Positions 24,752 through 32,940 are shown, counted from the first letter of the stretch. The stretch is 36,788 nucleotides of DNA from Agrobacterium salinitolerans (GCF_002008225.1 NZ_MRDH01000028.1:1-36788); one strand, 5' to 3'. Translations and numbers: made by a program. Notes: generated from the letters alone by a model not told the origin.

Positions 24752-25768
24752 CTACTCGCTCCCGTTATCGTGCCGAATGCGTCCGGAAGACTTCGTATCG
24801 CTGTCGATCCGCTCTGACAGCCGGTCGAGCGTGCGGCGGAGCGATTTCGATTCTTCCTGCTGCGCCTCGATCCAGTCACGCAGCATCTGCTGTTCGCTGC
24901 GCATATTCTTGACCAGGCCTTGAATGCCTTCGGCAAGGCTGGTCATGGCCGCAAGCGAGCGCTCGGTGCTGACAACGGCGCCGGGTTCGCCCTGGAACTC
25001 CCTCGGCCCTTCCGTCGTATCCGTCACCGAGGAAAGCCAGTTTTCAAGCTGTGTATAGAAACGGTTCTGGGCGCGACCGGCCTGAAGATCGAGGAAACCG
25101 AGAATAAGCGAACCCGAAAGACCGAGCAGCGACGAGGAAAACGCCGTTCCCATGCCCGAAAGAGGAGCAGTCAGGCCGGCCTTGAGGGAGCCAAGAATGT
25201 CGTTGCTGTCGCCGGCGCTCGGATCGAGCGACTGGATGACATTGCTGATCGCGCCGATGGTGCCGATGAGGCCCCAGAAGGTGCCGAGCAAGCCGAGAAA
25301 CACCAGCAGGCCGACAAGATAACGCGATGTATCACGGGTCTCGTCGAGGCGCGTCGCAATGGAATCGAGGATCGTCCGCTGCGTAACGGCGGAAAGCCGG
25401 ACTTCGCCGCGCTTGCCGATCAGCGTGCTCATCGGCGCGAGCAGCTTGGGCGCACGGCCAACTTTGTCGACGCTGCCGGCAGCGCGGAAGGCATTGAACC
25501 AGCTGACTTCCGAGCGCAGGCTCATCGTCTGCGTAAACACCAGAATGATGCCGATGGCCAGCACGCCTAGAATGAAGCCGTTGAGCCCCGGATTGGACAT
25601 GAAGGCGGTGTGGGCCTGCCGGTAAAGAATGGCCGCCAGAAAGCCCACAAGGATCAGAAACAGAACCATCGTCCAGAGAAACGGTGTCGGACTGGACAGC
25701 TTGTGACTGTATTGCCGTGTGGTCACCGGTTTCTCGACGCCAAGATCGAGCAGCTCCGAATCCGCCAT
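24752..25768 (-). CDS. MotA/ExbB-like proton-channel membrane protein
   Basis: A 338-residue partner of the MotB/OmpA-like protein. Two hydrophobic segments lie near the N-terminus (FLWTMVLFLILVGFLAAIL and GFILGVLAIGIILVF). Two more in the centre (YLVGLLVFLGLLGTFWGLIG and MGTAFSSSLLGLSGSLILGF) carry the MotA/TolQ/ExbB signature GLLGTFWGL and the Thr/Ser-lined pore helices. The C-terminal 100 residues are polar and coiled-coil-like. It starts at ATG 25768 behind GAGGGA; the frame extends upstream to 25882 without support. It probably forms the pentameric proton channel of an envelope motor complex. Confidence 0.88.
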   Translation of the reverse strand: MADSELLDLGVEKPVTTRQYSHKLSSPTPFLWTMVLFLILVGFLAAILYRQAHTAFMSNPGLNGFILGVLAIGIILVFTQTMSLRSEVSWFNAFRAAGSVDKVGRAPKLLAPMSTLIGKRGEVRLSAVTQRTILDSIATRLDETRDTSRYLVGLLVFLGLLGTFWGLIGTIGAISNVIQSLDPSAGDSNDILGSLKAGLTAPLSGMGTAFSSSLLGLSGSLILGFLDLQAGRAQNRFYTQLENWLSSVTDTTEGPREFQGEPGAVVSTERSLAAMTSLAEGIQGLVKNMRSEQQMLRDWIEAQQEESKSLRRTLDRLSERIDSDTKSSGRIRHDNGSE

Positions 25769-25892
25769 AACGTTCGCATTCCCTCTGGTCAGGTATCCAG
25801 CGGAAGCTATTTGAAAATTGCGACGATTTGAAGCGAAAAGCCGGTCTTTCGTCACAGGCGTTTTAGGAAAATGTGTGAGCACCCGGCAATGG

Positions 25893-25924
25893 AAAACAAA
25901 AACACCCGGCGAACATCCGCCGGG
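25893..25924 (-). terminator. Terminator after the inositol-monophosphatase family gene
   Basis: On the minus strand the stem cccggcg/cgccggg (arms at 25918-25924 and 25905-25911) is followed by a T-rich run (plus-strand aaaacaaaaac, 25893-25903). It ends the gene at 25969 and separates it from the MotA-like gene. Confidence 0.85.
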
Positions 25925-25968
25925 CGTCTAAAACTTGCAGAAACGGCAGGTTTTCCGTCGAAAACCCG

Positions 25969-26769
25969 TCAGCGGCCCGGGATCGGACGGTTGGCGACCT
26001 CAACGAGCGCCTTGTGGATATATTCGTTGCCGGCAGCGACGGAGCTGCTGCCGAAGATATCCGCGCCGCCCTTGATATCGGAAGCGAAACCGCCGGCTTC
26101 ACGAATCAGCACCAGGCCTGCGGCCATGTCCCATGGCGAAAGATCAGCTTCCCAGTAACCGTCGAGACGGCCAGCAGCGACATAAGCGAGATCGAGCGAA
26201 GCCGCACCCATGCGGCGGATGCCGGCTGCCTCACCCATCACGTGGCGAAGTTCGACAAGGAACTTGCCGTGATTGCCACGGCCGAGATGCGGAACGCCGC
26301 AGCCGATGACGCAATCGGTCAGCGCCTTGCGCGCAGCGACGCGGATGCGGCGATCGTTGAGGAACGCGCCGCCGCCGCGCTCGGCGGTGTAGAGTTCGTC
26401 GGTGGCCGGATTGAAGATCACGCCGGCGACGACTTCACCATTACGCTCGAGCGCGATGGAAACCGCGAAATGCGGAATGCCGTGCAGGAAGTTGGTGGTG
26501 CCATCCAGCGGATCGACGATCCAGCGATGTGCGCCGTCCGTGCCCTTTTCCTCGCCGCCTTCTTCACCCAGGAAGTCGTAGGTCGGGCGGGCCTTCATCA
26601 ATTCGTCGCGCACGATCTTCTCGGCTTTCAGATCCGCCTGCGAAACGAAATCGCTCGGTCCCTTGACCGAGACCTGAAGGTTCTGCACTTCACCGAAGTC
26701 ACGCGACAAAGACTTACCCGCCTTGATGGCGGCCTGAACCATGACATTGAGAAGGGCTGAACGGGCCAT
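25969..26769 (-). CDS. Inositol monophosphatase family protein (SuhB-like)
   Basis: A 266-residue Mg2+-dependent phosphatase. The metal-site motifs are intact: FLGEEGGEE (Glu), WIVDPLDGTTNFLHG (DPxDGT) and the C-terminal WDMAAGLVLIREAGG (WDxAAG). Likely substrates are myo-inositol 1-phosphate or a related sugar phosphate; in E. coli the homologue SuhB also binds the rRNA antitermination complex. Start ATG 26769 has AGGAAA in front; the frame extends to 26829. It is a single-gene unit with its own terminator. Confidence 0.93.
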   Translation of the reverse strand: MARSALLNVMVQAAIKAGKSLSRDFGEVQNLQVSVKGPSDFVSQADLKAEKIVRDELMKARPTYDFLGEEGGEEKGTDGAHRWIVDPLDGTTNFLHGIPHFAVSIALERNGEVVAGVIFNPATDELYTAERGGGAFLNDRRIRVAARKALTDCVIGCGVPHLGRGNHGKFLVELRHVMGEAAGIRRMGAASLDLAYVAAGRLDGYWEADLSPWDMAAGLVLIREAGGFASDIKGGADIFGSSSVAAGNEYIHKALVEVANRPIPGR

Positions 26770-26933
26770 CGATGTTGTTTCCTGGAAAGCTTGCGAACCG
26801 CCCGGAAGCTCACCGGGCAGGCACGTCATTATTTTCTTGAATTGAAAGTTTGCGGTTCAAGACCACAAAACGCGCGGAAATTCAAGGCAAAAAGCCCATG
26901 GGTCAATGCCAGCGCAGGAAGGCTACCCTTCCA

Positions 26934-28028
26934 TCACGTCGGGCGGAAACGATTTGCGGCCTCAATCGCCTTCTTCTGCTGCTCGTCGGTGATGCCGAGA
27001 TAGAAGTCCTCGAGAGACGGATCCTTCAGGCCGGCGCGGCGGGAAAGCACATACCATTTGGCCGCCTCCACGGGATCCGGCCTCGTACCGAGCGCCTGAA
27101 TGTAAAGATGCGCCACCTTGTTCTGCGCCACGACATTGCCGCGCTGCGCCGCGCCGTAGAGCCAGCGGAAACCCTCATCCAGATTGCGCTCGCCGCCGAA
27201 CCCATTGACCAGCCAGATGCCGAGATCGACCTGCGCGGTATCGTATCCAGCTTTCGCGGCCCGCGTCAGCCAGTCCCGCGCCTTTGCCTTTTTCTCGGCC
27301 GGCACATCCTTGAGCGACCAGTAAATCTGCGACACAGCATATTGCGCATCGGCAATGCCCTGTTCGGCGGATTTTTCATAGAACGGCAAAGCCATGAGCA
27401 GGCCCTTGGCTCCGGGATTTTCCGAAACCAGTATCTGGCCCCAGTTGAACTGGGCGGAGGCGTTGCCGGCTTCCGCCGCACGGCGCATGAAATCGTCGGC
27501 CTTCGTCTTGTCGCGGGTGACGAATTTGCCTTCCATCAGAATCAGCGCGAATTTGAACATGGCGACGGGATCGCCACCCTCAGCCGCCTGCTGGTACCAG
27601 AAAGCAGCGGTCTTCTCGTCACGGGCGATGCCCAGACCACGCGACATCATTTCCGCCACCAGCGTCTGGGCAGGTGCGTCACCGTTCTGCGCGCGGTTCA
27701 GCGCCTTGTCGAGCGCCTGCACATATTCGCCGCGCTGGAAATGCCCGTAAGCTTCGTCCACCCGGCCCTTGAATTCTTTTTCAGGCGGCAGCGCCGGCAA
27801 TTCCGCGCCCATGCGCTGATAGACGTTCACCCCCGCAGACGGCTGCAAGTCCTTCTGCTCTTCGGATTGCACCCTGCCCTGACGGGTCGGCTGAGCCTCG
27901 TTTTCCAGCTGGCGGGACAGCGCATTGCTTTCGCTCTGCGGCCCGGACTGGGCAAAAGCAACACCCGCCGGCGCGCCGAAAGCGAGCGCCAGCAGTGAAA
28001 CGGAAAGGCAGAGGTGAACCGAGCGCAT
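26934..28028 (-). CDS. Exported Sel1-repeat protein
   Basis: A 364-residue protein with an N-terminal signal peptide (MRSVHLCLSVSLLALAFGAPAGVAFA) and, from about residue 100, at least six Sel1-like repeats of about 36 residues: A...LVAEMMSRGLGIARDEKTAAFWYQQAAEGGDPVA and successors. These helical pairs usually scaffold protein-protein contacts; in rhizobia such periplasmic proteins (for example ExoR-like) can regulate signalling, but nothing ties this one to a pathway. I choose ATG 28028 because AGGCG lies 8 bases before it; the frame opens at TTG 28046. It starts 14 bases after the ThiE-like gene ends, so the two form an operon. Confidence 0.85.
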   Translation of the reverse strand: MRSVHLCLSVSLLALAFGAPAGVAFAQSGPQSESNALSRQLENEAQPTRQGRVQSEEQKDLQPSAGVNVYQRMGAELPALPPEKEFKGRVDEAYGHFQRGEYVQALDKALNRAQNGDAPAQTLVAEMMSRGLGIARDEKTAAFWYQQAAEGGDPVAMFKFALILMEGKFVTRDKTKADDFMRRAAEAGNASAQFNWGQILVSENPGAKGLLMALPFYEKSAEQGIADAQYAVSQIYWSLKDVPAEKKAKARDWLTRAAKAGYDTAQVDLGIWLVNGFGGERNLDEGFRWLYGAAQRGNVVAQNKVAHLYIQALGTRPDPVEAAKWYVLSRRAGLKDPSLEDFYLGITDEQQKKAIEAANRFRPT

Positions 28029-28042
28029 GATCATCGCCTGTA

Positions 28043-28696
28043 TCAACCGCCAAACCGTGGCGCTTTTTCGTCAAGCAGGGCGTTGATTTCAGAAACGGCC
28101 TGGGCGGCGCCACCGGCATTTTCAAAAACGCCGCTGCGCATGGCCACGAACTCCACCCCGGTTTCGGCCACGGCAACAACCGAGGACACATCGGCGCCAC
28201 CCATGACGATGGCCGGGATTTCGATCATCGAGGCCCACCATTCGCCGAGCGCCAGGTTTTTGGGATGCGCTTCCGGCTTGATGTCGCCTTCGAGCTTTCC
28301 AAAAAACATGTAATCCGGATTGGCCTCGCCCTGCTCCAGCGCCTTATGGCGGTCGTCCGCATTGCCGCCGCCGACGATGAGCTTCGGCGTGAATTTTTCC
28401 ACGGCCTCCGCAAGCGCCTCGCCATTACCGACCACATGCAGGCCATCCGCCTTCACGCGGCCGGCAATGCGGCTGTCACCGGCGATGAGCGCCGCCGCAC
28501 CCGCCTTCTGGACGACGGGCACGATCAGTTCGGCGCGTTTCTGGAAAGCGGCGTCATCCAGACCATATTGCGGAATGATGACGGAAGCGACATCACCGCC
28601 CCGCAATGCGTTTTCCACCTCTTTAGCCTGCTTTTGCGCATCGTCCGATTGCGGAACGATCAGGACAAGGCGGCAACGGTCTTCAACTAGGGTCAT
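28043..28696 (-). CDS. ThiE/TenI-like thiamine phosphate synthase family protein
   Basis: A protein of about 217 residues with a TIM-barrel pattern of the ThiE/TenI family: CRLVLIVPQ, AAALIAGDSRIAGRVKADGLHV (compare the ThiE DGVH region), DYMFFGKLEG, and PAIVMGGADVSSVVAVAETGVEFVAMRSGVF at the phosphate-binding end. ThiE joins the pyrimidine and thiazole halves of thiamine phosphate. The match is partial and no thiamine gene is nearby, so it may be a diverged paralogue. The frame reaches 28759, but that would overlap the divergent permease frame. ATG 28696 (GGA 7 bases upstream) is preferred; 28708 is also possible. Confidence 0.75.
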   Translation of the reverse strand: MTLVEDRCRLVLIVPQSDDAQKQAKEVENALRGGDVASVIIPQYGLDDAAFQKRAELIVPVVQKAGAAALIAGDSRIAGRVKADGLHVVGNGEALAEAVEKFTPKLIVGGGNADDRHKALEQGEANPDYMFFGKLEGDIKPEAHPKNLALGEWWASMIEIPAIVMGGADVSSVVAVAETGVEFVAMRSGVFENAGGAAQAVSEINALLDEKAPRFGG

Positions 28697-28800
28697 CGAT
28701 TCGTCCATTTCAGACAGAAGACGCTTGCTGCGCAATCTGCACTCGTTTTCATATGACAAATCCGATAAACCGGACCGGCGAAAGGATCAACCGTCCATCC

Positions 28801-29565
28801 ATGCTCACCGATTTTCATTTTTATCTCGTCGCCATTCCCGCAGTCGTTCTCGTCGGCCTTTCCAAGGGAGGGCTGGGCGGCGCGCTGGCGCTGATGGGCG
28901 TTCCTTTGATGGCGCTTGCCGTATCGCCGGTGCAGGCGGCGGCCATCTTTCTGCCGATCCTGATCGTCATGGATATCGTGGCGCTTTTTGCCTGGCGGCA
29001 CTACAACCACCGGGAAACGCTCCTCATCATGCTGCCGGGGGCTATTGCCGGCATCGCGCTGGGCTGGGCGACCTCAAGCCTCGTTTCCGCAGACGCCATG
29101 CGCCTTGTTGTCGCCTCGGTCACGATCCTGTTCGTGCTGCGTTATTTCTATGAAAGCTTCAAAAGCCGCAAGGGCCGGGAAATCCCGGCCAAGCCACAAA
29201 GACCGGCGGCTGCGACCCTCTGGTCCGGTCTGTCCGGTTATGCCAGTTTCGTGGCCCATGCGGGCGGCCCGCCCTTCCAGATCTACGTTCTGCCGCTGAA
29301 GCTCGATCCAAAGATCTATACCGGCATGAGCGTGCGGTTCTTCGCCATCATGAACGCGATCAAGCTCATTCCCTATTTCGCGCTCGGCGCACTGGACGCC
29401 ACCAACCTCAAGACATCGGCAAGCCTGTTGCCGGTGGCGATGCTGGCGACGCTTGCCGGCGCCAAGGTGGTGAAATATCTGAAACCCGCGGTGTTTTACC
29501 CGCTCATGTACGCCATGGCGCTGATTGCGGCGCTTAAACTGCTGTGGGACGGACTGCCGCTCTAG
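28801..29565 (+). CDS. TSUP (TauE/SafE) family membrane permease
   Basis: A 254-residue inner-membrane protein with about eight hydrophobic segments in two homologous halves. The first half has VGLSKGGLGGALALMGVPLMAL, the TSUP hallmark, and the second has GLSGYASFVAHAGGPPFQIYVLPLKL. TSUP proteins move sulfur-containing or small organic anions (sulfite, sulfoacetate, taurine products), but the substrate here is unknown. ATG 28801 is chosen because the frame upstream to 28753 lacks family sequence and would run into the divergent gene; AGGA lies 12 bases before it. Confidence 0.88.
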   Translation: MLTDFHFYLVAIPAVVLVGLSKGGLGGALALMGVPLMALAVSPVQAAAIFLPILIVMDIVALFAWRHYNHRETLLIMLPGAIAGIALGWATSSLVSADAMRLVVASVTILFVLRYFYESFKSRKGREIPAKPQRPAAATLWSGLSGYASFVAHAGGPPFQIYVLPLKLDPKIYTGMSVRFFAIMNAIKLIPYFALGALDATNLKTSASLLPVAMLATLAGAKVVKYLKPAVFYPLMYAMALIAALKLLWDGLPL

Positions 29566-29573
29566 ATTCGGCA

Positions 29574-29612
29574 ATAAAAAGCTCTGGCAGCAGGTTTTCG
29601 CCGCCAGAGCTT
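29574..29612. terminator. Terminator between the permease and DUF465 genes
   Basis: A perfect 10-bp stem aagctctggc (29579-29588) with gccagagctt (29603-29612). On the minus strand the T-run from plus-strand aataaaaa follows, so it best ends the DUF465 gene at 29666, but it also lies directly after the permease stop. A second dyad (cagaccgtgg 29621-29630 with ccgcggtctg 29649-29658) stands beside it. Confidence 0.75.
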
Positions 29613-29665
29613 GAAACGCTCAGACCGTGGCCCTTCATTCGTCGAGAGCCGCGGTCTGGCATAAA

Positions 29666-29842
29666 TTAATGTCTCGTCGAGGCCTTGAGCCTCTGCAGTT
29701 CATCCTTCAGGCGCAGTTTTCGACGTTTAAGGTCCGCGATCTCTTTGTCGTCAGACGACGGGGAAGCAAGAATACTTTCGAGCTCCTCCTCCAGAGCACC
29801 GTGTTTCTTTTCGAGCGATGCAATATGAGCCTGAATGGTCAT
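29666..29842 (-). CDS. DUF465 (YdcH-like) small coiled-coil protein
   Basis: A 58-residue, highly charged helical protein beginning MTIQAHIASLEKKHGALEEE and ending with DLKRRKLRLKDELQRLKAS, the K-x-x-K-L-x-L-K-D pattern of the DUF465/YdcH family. Its function is unknown; proteins of this family are short hairpin coiled coils. AAGGACG lies about 8 bases before ATG 29842. It is divergent from a second DUF465 gene at 30076. Confidence 0.85.
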   Translation of the reverse strand: MTIQAHIASLEKKHGALEEELESILASPSSDDKEIADLKRRKLRLKDELQRLKASTRH

Positions 29843-30075
29843 GCGGCACGTCCTTCCTTTTTGAACCTACCTCCAGCTCTCCATCGCTGGAGTTTCAGGT
29901 TTACGACGGCAATGTGACACGGATCGCGCCGCTTGTCGAAGGCGAAATGAAGGCAATAAGTGGGCAATTTGGTCGCAAGGGATAACTTCCCGTTACCGCG
30001 ATTTGATGATAGAGCCTCGTGAACGATCACATACGCGCCGGAGCCGATCCGGCGGCATAAAATGGGGATGAACAG

Positions 30076-30279
30076 ATGCCCGATCAGGACCAGGCGGACA
30101 TCAGGCTCACGCTGGCGCGGCTGCGCCAGGAGCATGAGGATTACGACGCGGCGATCAACGCGATGATCCAGACCAGCTGCGATGCGCTGAGAATACAACG
30201 CATGAAAAAAAAGAAGCTGGCCGTCAAGGACAAGATGACCCAGCTTGAAGATCAGGTCATTCCCGATATCATCGCCTGA
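30076..30279 (+). CDS. DUF465 (YdcH-like) small coiled-coil protein, second copy
   Basis: A 67-residue protein with the strongest family signature near its C-terminus (RMKKKKLAVKDKMTQLED) after an N-terminal helix (IRLTLARLRQEHEDYDAAINAM). GGGGA precedes the ATG. It lies 15 bases upstream of purE and on the same strand, so it is probably co-transcribed with purE and purK. It is only moderately similar to the divergent copy at 29666. Function unknown. Confidence 0.85.
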   Translation: MPDQDQADIRLTLARLRQEHEDYDAAINAMIQTSCDALRIQRMKKKKLAVKDKMTQLEDQVIPDIIA

Positions 30280-30294
30280 GCCCGGAGACATTAC

Positions 30295-30795
30295 GTGACA
30301 GCAGAAACGCCCCCCGTCGCCATCATCATGGGCAGCCAGTCTGACTGGGAGACCATGAAGAACGCCGCCGATACGCTGGATGCGCTCGACATCGAATATG
30401 AAGCCCGCATCATTTCCGCCCACCGCACCCCGGACCGGCTTTATGACTTTGCCAATGGTGCGAAGGACGAAGGCTTCAAGGTCATCATAGCGGGTGCAGG
30501 CGGCGCCGCCCATCTTCCAGGCATGACGGCCTCGATGACGCCGCTGCCGGTCTTCGGTGTTCCGGTACAGTCCAAGACCATGTCCGGGCAGGACAGCCTT
30601 TATTCCATCGTGCAGATGCCGGCCGGTATTCCCGTCGGAACGCTCGCAATCGGCAAGGCCGGCGCGATCAATGCCGCCCTTCTTGCCGCTGCGGTTCTGG
30701 CGCTTGGCGATGAGGACCTCGCCGATCGGCTGGACGCCTGGCGCGCACGCCAGTCTGCGGCTGTCGCGGAATACCCCATGGACAGCGCCCAGTGA
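30295..30795 (+). CDS. purE: N5-carboxyaminoimidazole ribonucleotide mutase
   Basis: A 166-residue cytosolic enzyme of purine synthesis that converts N5-CAIR (made by PurK) to CAIR. The class I PurE motifs are present: [21 protein letters not shown] (the catalytic His), [33 protein letters not shown] and [13 protein letters not shown]. Translation starts at GTG 30295 behind GGAG. The stop overlaps the purK start (GTGA), which couples production of the two consecutive enzymes. Confidence 0.96.
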   Translation: MTAETPPVAIIMGSQSDWETMKNAADTLDALDIEYEARIISAHRTPDRLYDFANGAKDEGFKVIIAGAGGAAHLPGMTASMTPLPVFGVPVQSKTMSGQDSLYSIVQMPAGIPVGTLAIGKAGAINAALLAAAVLALGDEDLADRLDAWRARQSAAVAEYPMDSAQ

Positions 30796-31883
30796 CGACA
30801 GGAACGATTGCAAAGACAAGTAACCTGACCATCGGCATTATCGGCGGCGGGCAGCTCGGGCGTATGCTGGCTATGGCCGCTGCGCGCCTCAACCACCGCA
30901 CCATCGTGCTTGAACCGCAGGCGGATTGTCCGGCAGCACAAGCCTGCAACGACCAGATCGTCGCGGAGTATGACGACGAAAAGGCGCTTGCGGAACTCGC
31001 AAGCCGCTGTGATGTCGTGACCTACGAATTCGAGAACGTGCCTGTCGCGGCGGCCGAAAAGCTCAGCCTCTCCGTTCCCGTCTATCCACCTCCGAAAGCA
31101 CTCAGCGCCTCACAAGACCGGTTGACGGAAAAACGCTTCCTCAACGGCTGCGGCATCCCGACCGCCGATTTCCGCGCGGTGGACAGCCAGGAAGAGCTGG
31201 AGGCCGCATTGGCCACCTTCGGCGGCAAGGGCGTGCTGAAAACCCGCCGCATGGGTTATGACGGCAAGGGCCAGCGTCTCTTCCAGGGTGGCGAAGACCT
31301 CGCAGGCGCCTTTGCGGCGCTCGGCGGCGTGCCGCTGATCCTCGAGAGCTTCATTTCCTTCGAGCGGGAAATTTCGATCATTGCCGCCCGTTTCCTGGAT
31401 GGGACCGTCACCTGTTACGATCCCGCCGAGAATGTCCATCTGGACGGCATCCTACACACTTCAACCGTTCCGGCAGCGCTCTCCAATGCCGCCAGGGCAG
31501 TTGCCGTACAATCGGCGGAAAAGCTTCTGGCAGCGCTCGAATATGTCGGCGTCATCGGCATCGAATTCTTCGTCCTGCCGGATGGTTCGTTGGTCGCCAA
31601 TGAAATGGCGCCGCGTGTCCACAATACCGGCCACTGGACGGAGGCCGCCTGCGTGATCTCGCAGTTCGAGCAGCATATCCGGGCCGTATCGGGCCTCGCG
31701 CCCGGCAGCACGGATCGCCATTCGGATTGCGTTATGACCAATTTGATCGGCGATGACATCGATGATGTTCCAGCATGGTTGGCGAAAAGAGACTGTCTCG
31801 TGCATCTCTACGGCAAGACGGAAGCACGGCCGGGCCGCAAGATGGGCCATGTGACGCAGCTTCTGCACACAGGAAAAGCCTAG
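30792..31883 (+). CDS. purK: 5-(carboxyamino)imidazole ribonucleotide synthase
   Basis: A 363-residue ATP-grasp enzyme that carboxylates aminoimidazole ribonucleotide with bicarbonate and ATP to N5-CAIR, the substrate of PurE. It shows the N-terminal [13 protein letters not shown], the ATP-grasp core [12 protein letters not shown] and [13 protein letters not shown], and the metal/substrate-site [16 protein letters not shown]. The GTG start at 30792 lies in a GTGA overlap with purE. No terminator directly follows; a hairpin with T-run lies about 75 bases downstream. Confidence 0.96.
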   Translation: MTTGTIAKTSNLTIGIIGGGQLGRMLAMAAARLNHRTIVLEPQADCPAAQACNDQIVAEYDDEKALAELASRCDVVTYEFENVPVAAAEKLSLSVPVYPPPKALSASQDRLTEKRFLNGCGIPTADFRAVDSQEELEAALATFGGKGVLKTRRMGYDGKGQRLFQGGEDLAGAFAALGGVPLILESFISFEREISIIAARFLDGTVTCYDPAENVHLDGILHTSTVPAALSNAARAVAVQSAEKLLAALEYVGVIGIEFFVLPDGSLVANEMAPRVHNTGHWTEAACVISQFEQHIRAVSGLAPGSTDRHSDCVMTNLIGDDIDDVPAWLAKRDCLVHLYGKTEARPGRKMGHVTQLLHTGKA

Positions 31884-31911
31884 TCTTTTAAGGCAAAGAC
31901 ACGGGCAAGTG

Positions 31912-31940
31912 TTGACAGGCAGGGCTCAAACAGGTATCTG
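31912..31940 (+). promoter_or_regulatory. Sigma-70-type promoter for rpmJ
   Basis: ttgaca at 31912-31917 is a perfect -35 box, followed after 17 bases by tatctg (31935-31940) as -10. Transcription would begin near 31947 and leave a leader of about 80 bases before rpmJ. Confidence 0.65.
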
Positions 31941-31956
31941 CCTGCCAACCGAAAAG

Positions 31957-31979
31957 AGCGCGCCCCGTTGCGCGCTTTT
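31957..31979 (+). terminator. Terminator-like hairpin in the rpmJ leader / after purK
   Basis: The stem agcgcgc (31957-31963) with gcgcgct (31970-31976) is followed by tttt. It could end the purK transcript. Since it lies about 10 bases after the predicted rpmJ start, it could also be an attenuator for rpmJ. Confidence 0.65.
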
Positions 31980-31992
31980 GATTGTTTGAATA

Positions 31993-32010
31993 GCACGGCA
32001 AAATCCGTGC
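31993..32010 (+). other. Second stem-loop in the rpmJ leader
   Basis: gcacgg (31993-31998) pairs with ccgtgc (32005-32010) around caaaat, ending 19 bases before the rpmJ ATG. Together with the preceding hairpin it makes a structured leader. Confidence 0.5.
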
Positions 32011-32029
32011 AAAACTGCGGACCAGTAAA

Positions 32030-32155
32030 ATGAAGATCAAGAATTCGCTTAAAGCGCTTAAGGCCCGTCATCGCGATAACCGCCTGGTTCGCCGCAAGGG
32101 CCGCGTCTACATAATCAACAAGCAGAACCCGCGCTTCAAGGCTCGTCAGGGCTGA
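32030..32155 (+). CDS. rpmJ: Ribosomal protein bL36 (zinc-free type)
   Basis: A 41-residue, strongly basic large-subunit protein beginning [16 protein letters not shown] and ending [12 protein letters not shown]. The Cys/His zinc residues of standard L36 are absent, as in the B-type or zinc-independent L36 that alphaproteobacteria normally carry. It has its own promoter (31912-31940) and a structured leader. The ribosome binding site is poor (accagtaaaATG). Confidence 0.95.
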   Translation: MKIKNSLKALKARHRDNRLVRRKGRVYIINKQNPRFKARQG

Positions 32156-32227
32156 TTGATAGCAGCTGCGGTTCGCGATGTTTCGCGGATCACTTTGTTG
32201 ACAGTGCAGAAGTTTGCATTTGATATT

Positions 32228-32261
32228 GGGCGCAGCCGGGTTAAGCTTAACCCATGCGCCC
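32228..32261 (+). promoter_or_regulatory. Hairpin enclosing the start codon of the TPR protein
   Basis: A perfect 16-bp palindrome gggttaagcttaaccc (32238-32253) directly abuts the ATG at 32254. An outer stem gggcgca (32228-32234) with tgcgccc (32255-32261) encloses it, so the A of the start codon sits in a small internal loop. It may control translation or, with the nearby gttttt, end the rpmJ transcript. Confidence 0.6.
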
Positions 32262-32874
32262 AAATCGTTTTTGCACGACTATTCTTCTTGCTCAGGGTTT
32301 CCTGTTTGCCGGCCTCCTGATTCCGGGAATGGCTGCTCCTGGTCATGCAGCGGATGGACAGCAGCCTGCTGCGGCAGACGCCGCGCCTTCCCCCGCCAAA
32401 ACCATCGACACTCTTTTCGCATCGCTGAAAAAAGAGCGCAACGCGGTCAAGGCGCGCAGCATCGCCAACCAGATCGCGTCCGAGTGGAATGATTCCGGCA
32501 GTGCGACGATCAATCTCCTGATGCAATGGGCGGGCGAAGCTGCTGACGAAAAGCGTAACGCCGCCGCCTATGATTTTCTCGACCAGGTGATTTTGCTCGA
32601 CCCGAACTATGTGCAGGCACCCTACCGCCGCGCCATGATGCATTTCGCCGATGGCGACACCCGCAAGGCGATGGCGGACATCAACCTGACCCTGGAAAAG
32701 GAACCGCGCTATTTTCCCGCGCTGGCAAGCCTTGCCAACATCCTCGAAGCCTCTGGCCGCGACGATCTGGCACTGAAGGCCTGGGAACGATATCTGGCGG
32801 TCTACCCCGCAGACAAGGACGCCCGCAAGGAAGCCGCCGACCTCTCGGAAAAACTGGCGGGCACGCGCGGCTGA
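32254..32874 (+). CDS. Exported TPR-repeat protein
   Basis: A 206-residue protein. A signal peptide covers about residues 1-32 (hydrophobic TILLAQGFLFAGLLIPG, cleavage after AGHA-like sequence). Then follows a Gln/Ala/Pro-rich linker and about three tetratricopeptide repeats (AAAYDFLDQVILLDPNYVQAPYRRAMMHFADGD, then RKAMADINLTLEKEPRYFPALASLANILEASGR and LALKAWERYLAVYPADKDA). Such periplasmic TPR proteins act as scaffolds. An in-frame stop at 32248 fixes the start at or after 32254, yet no ribosome binding site is visible and the ATG is locked in a palindrome. Function unknown. Confidence 0.85.
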   Translation: MRPNRFCTTILLAQGFLFAGLLIPGMAAPGHAADGQQPAAADAAPSPAKTIDTLFASLKKERNAVKARSIANQIASEWNDSGSATINLLMQWAGEAADEKRNAAAYDFLDQVILLDPNYVQAPYRRAMMHFADGDTRKAMADINLTLEKEPRYFPALASLANILEASGRDDLALKAWERYLAVYPADKDARKEAADLSEKLAGTRG

Positions 32875-32887
32875 ATTCGCAAGATGC

Positions 32888-32919
32888 GCAAAAAAATCGC
32901 CGCAAAAGCGGCGATTTTT
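32888..32919. terminator. Bidirectional terminator between TPR and gapR genes
   Basis: The stem aatcgccgc (32895-32903) with gcggcgatt (32908-32916) and an AAAA loop has an A-run on the left and a T-run on the right. It serves both convergent genes. Confidence 0.9.
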
Positions 32920-32940
32920 CATTGAGGCGTTTCCAGCCGA

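Noticed and set aside
23718..25768. Zorya-type phage defence (ZorA/ZorB resemble MotA/MotB with an OmpA domain)
   Set aside because: No ZorC/ZorD/ZorE-like gene is nearby, the MotA-like tail is short, and the neighbours are housekeeping genes.
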